The notes under the pieces are model-generated. The model searched no databases and was not told the origin of the DNA. It worked only from the letters and a program-made list of their open reading frames with translations. A stretch of 64,000 bases of DNA from Tubiluchus corallicola (lineage: Eukaryota; Priapulida; Priapulimorpha; Priapulimorphida; Tubiluchidae): the NCBI GenBank assembly GCA_030141605.1, contig JAQGDQ010002392.1:64001-128000 (forward strand), given 5' to 3'. This document shows, in pieces, positions 34,781 through 42,002 of this stretch. Numbering within the stretch: the first letter of the stretch is position 1; each line of letters starts with the position of its first letter. Both the position numbers and the translations under genes were made by a program.

Positions 34781-36422
34781 TTTAAACTATTCGAGATTAG
34801 AAGAGGAATTTCTAAATCTATACCAAACAGGCAAATACCAAGAAGCCATAGACCTATTAACCCAATGGATAAAACAAGAAGAGAAAAAAGAACAACCTAA
34901 CACCGAACACCTTGCAAAGGCTTACTACAACCGAGGAGTTATTTACGACAAACAAAAGAAAAATAAAGAAGCCTCACAAGGCTTCAACAAAGCTATAGAA
35001 CTTAACCCTAACTTCGCAGAGGCTTACTACAACCGAGGAGTTATATATGCCATACAAAACAAAAATAAAGAAGCCTTACAAGACTACAACAAAGCTATAG
35101 AACTTAACACTAACTACGCAAAGGCTTACAACAACCGAGGAACTATATATGCCATACAAAACAAGAACAAAGAAGCCTTACAAGACTTCAACAAAGCTAT
35201 AGAACTTAACCCTAACTACGCAGACGCTTACTACAACCGAGGAGTTATATATGCCAGACAAAACAAAAATAAAGAAGCCATACAAGACTATACCCAAGCC
35301 ATAAAAATTAACCCTAACTACGCAGAGGCTTACTATAGCCGAGGGGTTACATATGACAAACAAAACAAAAATAAAGAAGCCTTACAAGACTACAACAAAG
35401 CTATAGAACTTAACCCTAACGACGCAGAGGCTTACTACAACCGAGGAAATATATATGCCAGACAAGACCAAAATAAAGAAGCCTTACAAAACTACAAAAA
35501 AGCTATAGAAATTAACCCTAACTACGCAGAGGCTTACTACAGCCGAGGAGTTATTTACGACAAACAAAAGAAAAATGAACTAGCCTTACAAGACTTCAAC
35601 AAAGCTATAGAACTTAACACTAACCACGCAAAAGCTTACTACAACCGAGGATATACATATGCAGATTTAGGCAAGGAAGAGAAAGACCAGAAAAAAGTCA
35701 AAGAATACTACAAGAAAGCCTCACAAGACTACAAAAAGGCCATAAAATTAGGGGTAAGCCAACAGCAAAAAGCTCCCCCTGATGTGCTATACAAGTATTG
35801 CCCTATCAATCGCAATAGCTTAAAAAACTTAGCAGCAAAAACCATTTATATGGCAGACCCAAAAGGATTTAACGACCCCTTAGACTGTCCTATGCTTAAA
35901 GAAGCTGAAATAAGAAAGAATAAAGCATTCTACTCCGCATTGAAAGAGATAAGAGTATTTTCTTTGTCCGAAAGCAAAAGCAGTATACTAATGTGGAGTC
36001 ATTATGCACATTCGCACACAGGTATGTGCATAGGCTATAAGCTAAAAAGTTTTCTAAAAAGAAAAAATATAGGTATAAACAAAGTAGAATATAAATCGGA
36101 ATTAAAATACGACTATTCCTCTTTTGAGAAACTTTTACACAGCGGTTTCTTTACCAAATTTGAAGAATGGAGCTATGAGGAAGAATGGAGGCTATTAGCC
36201 CTTGCCCAATACTTAGAAGAAGAGCATTTCTTATCTTATGACCCCAAACCTGAACATATAGAAAGCATTACTTTTGGAATGAGAACCACAAAAAAAGACA
36301 TACTAATAGTGTATAACCAATTAAGAAATTACTCAAACGTAAAATACTACAAAGCCAAAACCTCCGAAGACAACATCTATAACCTAAATATAGAGAAAAT
36401 AGAACCAGAAACTACTAGCTAA
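34776..36422 (+). CDS. TPR-repeat protein with C-terminal DUF2971 domain
   Basis: This 548-residue protein starts best at the ATG at 34776 (MTLNYSRLEEEFLNLY). An upstream TTG would add 18 residues and is unlikely. Residues about 47-330 form eight tetratricopeptide repeats of 34 residues with the pattern AEAYYNRGVIYAxQNKNKEA, which fold as helix pairs for protein binding. Residues about 335-530 match DUF2971: DVLYKYCPINRNSLKNL, then DPKGFNDPLDCP, FSLSES, MWSHYAHSHTGMCIGY and the late EEEWRL. DUF2971 has no established biochemical role that I can name. No signal peptide is seen, so it should be cytoplasmic. The TPR-coding DNA repeats are nearly identical, pointing to recent expansion. The gene sits in a repeat-rich accessory stretch. 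Confidence 0.85.
   Translation: MTLNYSRLEEEFLNLYQTGKYQEAIDLLTQWIKQEEKKEQPNTEHLAKAYYNRGVIYDKQKKNKEASQGFNKAIELNPNFAEAYYNRGVIYAIQNKNKEALQDYNKAIELNTNYAKAYNNRGTIYAIQNKNKEALQDFNKAIELNPNYADAYYNRGVIYARQNKNKEAIQDYTQAIKINPNYAEAYYSRGVTYDKQNKNKEALQDYNKAIELNPNDAEAYYNRGNIYARQDQNKEALQNYKKAIEINPNYAEAYYSRGVIYDKQKKNELALQDFNKAIELNTNHAKAYYNRGYTYADLGKEEKDQKKVKEYYKKASQDYKKAIKLGVSQQQKAPPDVLYKYCPINRNSLKNLAAKTIYMADPKGFNDPLDCPMLKEAEIRKNKAFYSALKEIRVFSLSESKSSILMWSHYAHSHTGMCIGYKLKSFLKRKNIGINKVEYKSELKYDYSSFEKLLHSGFFTKFEEWSYEEEWRLLALAQYLEEEHFLSYDPKPEHIESITFGMRTTKKDILIVYNQLRNYSNVKYYKAKTSEDNIYNLNIEKIEPETTS
34914..35640 (+). repeat. 102-bp coding tandem repeats in the TPR gene
   Basis: About seven units of 102 bp encode the 34-residue TPRs. 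Several neighbouring units share long identical runs, such as GAGGCTTACTACAACCGAGG and CAAAGCTATAGAACTTAACC. Such arrays can gain or lose units in frame by recombination. Confidence 0.85.
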
Positions 36423-36544
36423 ACAACGAAAAAAAGACATCTGCTATTTTTTTAGTAGGCAAAAATAAATTGGGAGAAAGGAATAGGAAAGAATAAGGTT
36501 TTTGTTTCATCTAACTTTATATTTTAAAAAAATCATTAATTAAA

Positions 36545-36576
36545 TTTGGAATACACCATTTCTAATACTACCTTTA
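36545..36576 (+). promoter_or_regulatory. Candidate promoter for the LRR lipoprotein gene
   Basis: TTTG (36545-36548) is followed after 20 bp by TACCTTTA (36569-36576), one base off the TAnnTTTG consensus. It lies 65 bp before the ATG at 36642. Confidence 0.45.
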
Positions 36577-36641
36577 AGTACATAGGTTAGAGACTTATAA
36601 TATAAAATTAAGTCTTTTTTATAAACTAAAATTTAGTTATT

Positions 36642-38264
36642 ATGAAAAATTTAGTTCTGTTTTTTAAAAATGTAAGCATATCTGTAATTCTGGCTGCTAT
36701 GCTATTTGCTGCTTGTTCTAAGGACATAGAACAACCCGAGCAAGAAAATATAAACACAGAATTGAAAAGCAATGTTTTTTTCTCTGTGCCAGATGCTAAC
36801 TTTAGAGCTGAGCTCAAAAAGATAGTTCCCAATGCTTTTACATCCGACGGTAACCTAATAACTAACCATAAAGAGTTATTAACTATTCAAAAGATGACTG
36901 TAGGTTCTCGTAATATTTCTTCTTTGGCGGGTATTGAGTTTTTTACAGCCTTAGAAGAACTAAGGTGCGATAGGAATCAACTCACGAGTTTGGATGTGAG
37001 TAAGAATACAGCCTTAGAGGAGCTAGATTGTCATAGCAATAGGCTCACGAGTTTATATCTGAGTAAAAATACAGCTTTGGAGGATTTGTCTTGCCATGAA
37101 AATAATCTCACGAGTTTGGATGTGAGTAAGAATACGGCTTTAGAGAGATTGTATGTAGATCCAGCTATAAAATGTGAACCTTCTATTGTAGTTATCAATC
37201 CTACTTATAGTTACTATTGGGATGGAAGTAAGTTTACTCGCTATTACCCTGCTAATGACTGCAATTTTTTCTGGGTACCAGATGGCAATTTTAGGGCAGA
37301 GCTCAAAAAGATAGTCCCCAATGCCTTCACCCCCAACGATATCCTGATAACAGACCACGCAGAGGTGTTGGCTCTTACTTCTATAAATGTATTATACCGT
37401 AAGAACATTTCTTCTTTGAAGGGCGTGGAGTTCTTTACGGCTTTAGAGAAATTGTATTGCGGTTACAACAAGCTCACAAGTTTGGATGTGAGTAAGAACA
37501 CGGCTTTAAAGAAGTTGAATTGCAGCGGCAACCAACTCACAAGTTTGGATGTAAGTAAGAATAAGGCTTTAAGGGATTTGAGTTGCAATAACAACAATCT
37601 CACGAGTTTGGATGTAAGTAAGAATAAGGCTTTAAGGGATTTGAGTTGCACTAGCAACAATCTCACGAGTTTGGATGTAAGTAAGAATAAGGCTTTAAGG
37701 GATTTGACTTGCACTAGCAACAATCTCACGAGTTTGAATGTGGGTAATAATACGGCTTTAAAGAATTTGTATTGCTATAGCAACAAGCTCAGGAGTTTGG
37801 ATGTGAGTGGGGCTACGGATTTAAGGTGGTTGAATTGCAGCGGCAACCAACTCACAAGTTTGGATGTGAGTGGGGCTACGGCTTTATGGGTGTTGTATTG
37901 CTATAACAACAACCTCAGGAGCTTGGATGTGAGTAAGAATACGGCTTTAGAGTGGTTGTATTGCTATAGGAACCAACTCAGGAGTTTGGATGTAAGTAAG
38001 AATACGGCTTTACAATATTTCTATTGCGATTACAACAATCTCACAAGTTTGGATCTGAATAAGAATACGGCCTTAGAGGCGTTGCGGTGCTATGAGAACA
38101 ACCTCCCGAGCTTGGATGTGAGTAAGAATAAGGTTTTAACTAGGTTGTGGGTAGATCAAGCTATAAAATGTGAGCCTTCTATTCAGAGAATAAATCCATA
38201 TAATTGTGAGTATTGGACTGGCAGTCATTCTATTCCCTATTCCCCAGCTAGGGACTGCCCTTAG
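36642..38264 (+). CDS. Leucine-rich-repeat lipoprotein with a duplicated module
   Basis: This 540-residue lipoprotein has a signal ending in the lipobox FAAC (about C25). It contains two copies of one module. Each copy opens with an N-cap (VPDANFRAELKKIVPNAFT / VPDGNFRAELKKIVPNAFT), continues with 21-residue leucine-rich repeats of the type LTSLDVSKNTALEELDC, and closes with a cap containing AIKCEPSI and ending near a cysteine. Module one has three full repeats; module two has about eleven. The repeats are of the bacterial cysteine-bearing LRR type, which form curved protein-binding surfaces. The protein is probably displayed on the cell surface and could bind proteins or polymers; the ligand is unknown. 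The coding repeats (63 bp) are highly alike, so the number may vary between strains. Confidence 0.88.
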   Translation: MKNLVLFFKNVSISVILAAMLFAACSKDIEQPEQENINTELKSNVFFSVPDANFRAELKKIVPNAFTSDGNLITNHKELLTIQKMTVGSRNISSLAGIEFFTALEELRCDRNQLTSLDVSKNTALEELDCHSNRLTSLYLSKNTALEDLSCHENNLTSLDVSKNTALERLYVDPAIKCEPSIVVINPTYSYYWDGSKFTRYYPANDCNFFWVPDGNFRAELKKIVPNAFTPNDILITDHAEVLALTSINVLYRKNISSLKGVEFFTALEKLYCGYNKLTSLDVSKNTALKKLNCSGNQLTSLDVSKNKALRDLSCNNNNLTSLDVSKNKALRDLSCTSNNLTSLDVSKNKALRDLTCTSNNLTSLNVGNNTALKNLYCYSNKLRSLDVSGATDLRWLNCSGNQLTSLDVSGATALWVLYCYNNNLRSLDVSKNTALEWLYCYRNQLRSLDVSKNTALQYFYCDYNNLTSLDLNKNTALEALRCYENNLPSLDVSKNKVLTRLWVDQAIKCEPSIQRINPYNCEYWTGSHSIPYSPARDCP

Positions 38265-38643
38265 TAAGATAAAAGAGTTGCGTTGTGTGGTAGGGCTTTT
38301 TTTAGTTTTTCAATATCAGTGATTGCTAATTCTGCAAAGCAGAACACAAGTACCCTTACAGGCTTTTGGTAGAAAAACTGCGAAAGGCGAAACGATTATA
38401 TCTTCTCACTATTTGAGCCTTTTGCAAAAAGGCGAGTTTTGAGAAGATAGCGAAGCTGATAGCATAGTTTTTTCATTCTTTACGCTCTTTTGTCTTGATA
38501 CAACCAAACGTAGCAAGCTCACAAGTACCATTGAAAAGAAAAAAGGCTTAGCACAACTGTATTTACAGCTGCGAAAAGCCTTGTATGCAAAAAAAGCCCT
38601 AATTATTTATCAATCAAACAATCAGAACTTACTTATAATCTTG
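38265..38643. other. Gap between the LRR gene and tRNA-Leu
   Basis: No gene is supported here. The stretch contains repeat B copy 2 (38421-38538) and small hairpins such as TTCTGCAAAGCAGAA (near 38326) and GCCTTTTGCAAAAAGGC (near 38417). Confidence 0.5.
38421..38538. repeat. Dispersed repeat B, copy 2
   Basis: Positions 38421-38476 match 30643-30694 in reverse complement at roughly 85%, and 38516-38536 match 30582-30602 in direct orientation. Both copies lie in intergenic DNA next to repeat-bearing surface-protein genes (adhesin and LRR). Confidence 0.65.
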
Positions 38644-38725
38644 TGCGGATGGAGGGACTCGAACCCACACGCCTTTCGGCACTAGATCCTAAGTCTAGCG
38701 CGGCTACCAATTACGCCACATCCGC
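38644..38725 (-). tRNA. tRNA-Leu (UAG)
   Basis: The 82-nt minus-strand gene has acceptor arms GCGGATG (38719-38725) and CATCCGC (38645-38651). The anticodon loop CTTAGGA gives anticodon UAG. A long variable arm (TGCCGAAAGGCGTG) is typical of leucine tRNAs, and the discriminator is A73. CCA is not encoded; the following genomic bases read CAA. A TACCTTTG promoter box lies just upstream. Confidence 0.97.
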
Positions 38726-38736
38726 ATAATCTTTTG

Positions 38737-38744
38737 CAAAGGTA
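38737..38744 (-). promoter_or_regulatory. -7 box for tRNA-Leu
   Basis: On the minus strand this reads TACCTTTG, 11 bp before the tRNA 5' end. At the -33 position the sequence is TTTTTC rather than TTTG. Confidence 0.5.
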
Positions 38745-38783
38745 AAATTTTTCTATTAAAATTGAAAAATTTTATTGCTGTTT

Positions 38784-39509
38784 TTACTCATTAAGTTTAA
38801 AGTTTTGTCCAAGATATACTCGTCTTACATGTTCATCCTCCGAAAGTTCCTTGGCAGTACCTGATTTTAGTATCTTACCTTCATAAAGCAGGTAAGACCT
38901 ATTAGTTATTTTCAAGGTTTCGTGAACATTATGGTCGGTAATAAGTATTCCTATATTTTTATCTTTCAGTTTATAGACTATTTTCTGAATATCTTCTATG
39001 GCAATGGGGTCTACTCCTGCAAATGGCTCGTCCAACAAGATAAATTTAGGGTTGATGGCCAGAGACCTTGCAATTTCTGTTCTTCTTCTTTCACCTCCCG
39101 AGAGTTGGTCGCCATTATTATGTCTTATTTTGTTCAAACCAAACTCTTCTAACAACTCTTCTAATCGCTCCTCCTGATATTCTTTTGAGAACTTAGTCAT
39201 CTCCAGCACAGCTTTAATATTGTCCTCTACTGATAGTTTCCTAAATACTGAGGCTTCTTGTGCTAAGTAGCCCACTCCTTTTTGTGCTCTTTTATACATA
39301 GCATCTTTGGTAATTTCTTGGTCGTCCAAAAATATTTTACCCCCATCTGGTTTTATTAAACCTACTATCATATAAAAAGATGTTGTTTTTCCTGCTCCAT
39401 TAGGACCAAGTAGACCTACTATCTCGCCCTGCTCCACACTGATAGATACATTATTAACTACTGTGCGAGCTTTGTATTTCTTCACTAAGTGTTTGGAATA
39501 TAGCTTCAC
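38784..39509 (-). CDS. lptB: LPS export ABC transporter ATP-binding protein LptB
   Basis: This 241-residue ATPase has Walker [10 protein letters not shown] (about residues 35-43), the signature LSGGERRR, Walker [14 protein letters not shown] and the switch histidine in [11 protein letters not shown]. The GVDP form and the switch segment DHNVHETL are typical of LptB rather than other ABC ATPases. It powers extraction of lipopolysaccharide from the inner membrane with LptF and LptG, which are not in this window. A TACCTTTG box at 39537-39544 lies 27 bp before the start. Confidence 0.95.
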   Translation of the reverse strand: MKLYSKHLVKKYKARTVVNNVSISVEQGEIVGLLGPNGAGKTTSFYMIVGLIKPDGGKIFLDDQEITKDAMYKRAQKGVGYLAQEASVFRKLSVEDNIKAVLEMTKFSKEYQEERLEELLEEFGLNKIRHNNGDQLSGGERRRTEIARSLAINPKFILLDEPFAGVDPIAIEDIQKIVYKLKDKNIGILITDHNVHETLKITNRSYLLYEGKILKSGTAKELSEDEHVRRVYLGQNFKLNE

Positions 39510-39536
39510 CTTACTTGTTTAAAAAAAATAATAATG

Positions 39537-39544
39537 CAAAGGTA
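39537..39544 (-). promoter_or_regulatory. Candidate -7 box for lptB
   Basis: On the minus strand this reads TACCTTTG, matching TAnnTTTG. No firm -33 TTTG is seen at 19 bp. Confidence 0.45.
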
Positions 39545-39582
39545 ATGTTATTTTTTAATAAAATTTATCTTGAAGGAACCCT

Positions 39583-40260
39583 TCAATTACCTTTCTTCTC
39601 ATAAAATTTCTTAATCAACCCATCAGGGTTTTTCACCGTCTGTTGTATCCACCTTATTAGCGTAGCAATTTGTTCTTCCTCTGGCAACTGCCATTTGATA
39701 TTGCTCTTACGTAATTTTTTCATCAAAGAATAAAATACAATAGCTGCGGATACTGATATATTAAAACTTTCAGAAAAACCATACATTGGTACCTTAACAA
39801 GCTGGTCGGCATTTTGCACAACCACATCAGACACGCCTGTCATTTCTGTGCCAAACACCAAAGCCAACTTAGCTTTCGAGAGGTCTAAGTCCTCCAAAGT
39901 GTTATCTGTATATGGCGTAGTGGCTATGATGCGGTAATTCTTTTCTTTTAAATAACTGATAGTTTCTAATGTATTATGCTCCTTCTGGTTGTAATAGTAT
40001 AGATTCAACCATTTAGAAGAGCCAAGAGCTACATCAGGGTTAATATTGTATTTGTTTTTGTTTTCAATAATATGCACGTCTTGTATTCCAAAACAATCGC
40101 ACGAACGAAGCACGGCACTGGCATTGTGCGGTTGGTAAATATCCTCTAATACAGTGCAAATATAGGAAGTACGCTGTGTTATTATTTTCTGAAACCTGTT
40201 TAGTCTTTCAGGAGTAATAAATTTTTTCAAATAATTATATAGTTCAATATTGCTGTCCAT
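39583..40260 (-). CDS. trmH: tRNA (guanosine-2'-O)-methyltransferase TrmH
   Basis: This 225-residue SpoU/SPOUT methyltransferase contains the three family motifs: NASAVLRSCDCFG (about residues 46-58), LVFGTEMTGVS, and VPMYGFSESFNISVSAAI, which form the knotted SAM site. The length and the C-terminal extension fit TrmH, which methylates the 2'-O of G18 in the D-loop of tRNAs. A related rRNA methyltransferase is possible, but rRNA enzymes of this family usually carry an additional N-terminal substrate-binding domain that is absent here. It lies 73 bp upstream of lptB on the same strand. Confidence 0.9.
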   Translation of the reverse strand: MDSNIELYNYLKKFITPERLNRFQKIITQRTSYICTVLEDIYQPHNASAVLRSCDCFGIQDVHIIENKNKYNINPDVALGSSKWLNLYYYNQKEHNTLETISYLKEKNYRIIATTPYTDNTLEDLDLSKAKLALVFGTEMTGVSDVVVQNADQLVKVPMYGFSESFNISVSAAIVFYSLMKKLRKSNIKWQLPEEEQIATLIRWIQQTVKNPDGLIKKFYEKKGN

Positions 40261-40346
40261 AACTACTGTTTTAAAAAAGCTCTAAATACAAGTTCTGTTT
40301 AAGCTCTACTGTTGTAAATAGTGCTTTTGGGGACTTGTCTTTTTGT

Positions 40347-41579
40347 TTAACCAGAATCTTTGTTTCTTATATATTTAAACACAGAACCCGAAGAATAAAT
40401 AGAAGCCCCTACTCCAATAGCAAGCACTGTAACAAGAACAAGCATAAGGTCTGAAAACCTAACTTCTACTGGCAGATAGTCTATTACAAATGCCCCTGCC
40501 CCTTTTATCGCTATAAGTCCGAAAGTATTTTGCAGCCAGCACACCGTTAAACCAAGTAGCGTTCCCAAAGTCAAACCCAATACAGATATAAGACAGCCTT
40601 CGGCTATAAATATATTTTTAATCTGCAATTTAGTAGCCCCAAGATTATTTAATGTAACAATATCTCGCTCTTTACCTATAATAAGAATACTCATTGTTCC
40701 CACTATATTAAAGGAAGATATAATAAGTATAAACAGGAGTATAACAAATGATACAAATTTCTCTGATTTCAAAGTTTTCCAGAATAAGTCGTGCTGCTGA
40801 AATCTATTTTTTATTGTATACCCCTCCCCTATTGTATTTTGCAAGTTTTTTTGCACCTCGTCTATGTTTGCATCTTTACTCATTTGTACTTCCAGTGCTG
40901 TTATTTCATTGGGTAGATAGCCAAAAAGTTTTTGGGCAAACGATATTGGCGTTACAACATACTTACTATCATACTCCTGTTGTACAGAGAAAATACCAAC
41001 AGGGTAAATCAATTCCGAACGAAAAGCTGCTTGAGGATTGGTAACATTTATTTTAGCATCGCGACGTGGAGCATATAAGTGAATGGGCTTGGTAATTCTC
41101 AGTCCCAACGATAGGTTCGCTGCTATGGTAAGCCCCACTACTGCAAAAGGGTTGCCCCTGCCATAAAGTTGAAAATTTCCATTCACCATCATCTTATCTA
41201 TCTCCGTCATTTCTCGAAAAACAGTGTCTACTCCTTTTATTGTGCCTGCCACTTGTAAGTCGTTATACTTTATCAGCACATTTTCCTCTACTACCTTCGA
41301 GTAACGAGCTACTCCATCTAGCTGCTGTATATTCTGTAAAACAGTAGTATCAGGCTTAAATGTTTTTCCCTCAGTAATAGTTATCTTAAAATCAGGGTCA
41401 AATGTATTGAAAAGAGATGTAAGCGTAGTTTCTAAACCATTAAAAACAGATAGCACCACAATAAAAGCAAAGGTGCTAATAGTAACACCCATTACAGATA
41501 CACCAGAAATAATATTGACAAGGTTGAGTGATTTTTTAGAAAAAAAATATCTGAAAGCAATGTAGAGAGAAAATTTCAT
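40347..41579 (-). CDS. ABC transporter permease of the LolC/LolE (FtsX/MacB) type
   Basis: This 410-residue permease has one N-terminal membrane helix (about residues 22-45) preceded by AFRYFFSKKSLNLVNIISGVSVMGV, a large periplasmic domain (about 50-265) and three C-terminal helices (about 270-395). The order 1+3 is that of the FtsX/MacB superfamily, and the N-terminal segment is of the LolC/LolE kind that releases lipoproteins from the inner membrane. No partner ATPase (LolD) is adjacent; LptB two genes downstream belongs to a different system. The assignment to lipoprotein release is therefore by similarity only. Confidence 0.85.
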   Translation of the reverse strand: MKFSLYIAFRYFFSKKSLNLVNIISGVSVMGVTISTFAFIVVLSVFNGLETTLTSLFNTFDPDFKITITEGKTFKPDTTVLQNIQQLDGVARYSKVVEENVLIKYNDLQVAGTIKGVDTVFREMTEIDKMMVNGNFQLYGRGNPFAVVGLTIAANLSLGLRITKPIHLYAPRRDAKINVTNPQAAFRSELIYPVGIFSVQQEYDSKYVVTPISFAQKLFGYLPNEITALEVQMSKDANIDEVQKNLQNTIGEGYTIKNRFQQHDLFWKTLKSEKFVSFVILLFILIISSFNIVGTMSILIIGKERDIVTLNNLGATKLQIKNIFIAEGCLISVLGLTLGTLLGLTVCWLQNTFGLIAIKGAGAFVIDYLPVEVRFSDLMLVLVTVLAIGVGASIYSSGSVFKYIRNKDSG

Positions 41580-41644
41580 CAGCCAAGTTTACTTTTAGAA
41601 TAAATACATTGAAAAATAAAAAAGAAGCAAGACAAATACATTCC

Positions 41645-41989
41645 CTATTCCTTAGTCAACTGATCTATATTTTCCATATAATCAAGTGTGTCATCGAGAT
41701 AAAATAATAATTCTGGTATCTTTTTCATCTGATTTCTTATTCTCATCCCTAAATCATAGCGTATCTTTTTTGTATTTTTATTGATAGCCTGCAATAATTC
41801 TTGATTACCTTGCGAAGGAAAGATGCTTAAATACACTTTGGCAATTTCCAAATCGGGTGTTACTCTTACAACAGTAACAGATATAAACTTCATTCCCTTT
41901 GAAACCATTTTTTTACTCTCTATTTGGAACAGATGAGCAAGTTCCTTTTGCAACAGTCGTGCTACTTTCAATTGTCTGGTGCTTTCCAT
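41645..41989 (-). CDS. rbfA: Ribosome-binding factor A
   Basis: This 114-residue protein has the RbfA pattern: an N-terminal helix with RQLKVARLLQKELAHLF, a central strand ISVTVVRVTPDLEIAKVYLSIFP, and RYDLGMRIRNQMKKIPELLFYLDDTLDYM near the end. RbfA is a small KH-fold protein that assists maturation of the 30S ribosomal subunit, especially 16S rRNA 5'-end processing and cold adaptation. It starts 13 bp after the malic enzyme stop and precedes the LolC/E-like gene by 65 bp, a LolC-RbfA order seen in related genomes to my knowledge. Confidence 0.95.
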   Translation of the reverse strand: MESTRQLKVARLLQKELAHLFQIESKKMVSKGMKFISVTVVRVTPDLEIAKVYLSIFPSQGNQELLQAINKNTKKIRYDLGMRIRNQMKKIPELLFYLDDTLDYMENIDQLTKE

Positions 41990-42002
41990 TTAATATCTTT
42001 CT

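Noticed and set aside
37463-37729. 88-codon minus-strand repetitive open frame inside the LRR gene
   Set aside because: It is the antisense of the 63-bp LRR coding repeats.
38644-38725. Integration (att) site at tRNA-Leu
   Set aside because: I found no integrase gene and no second copy of the tRNA 3' end near 34.4 kb.
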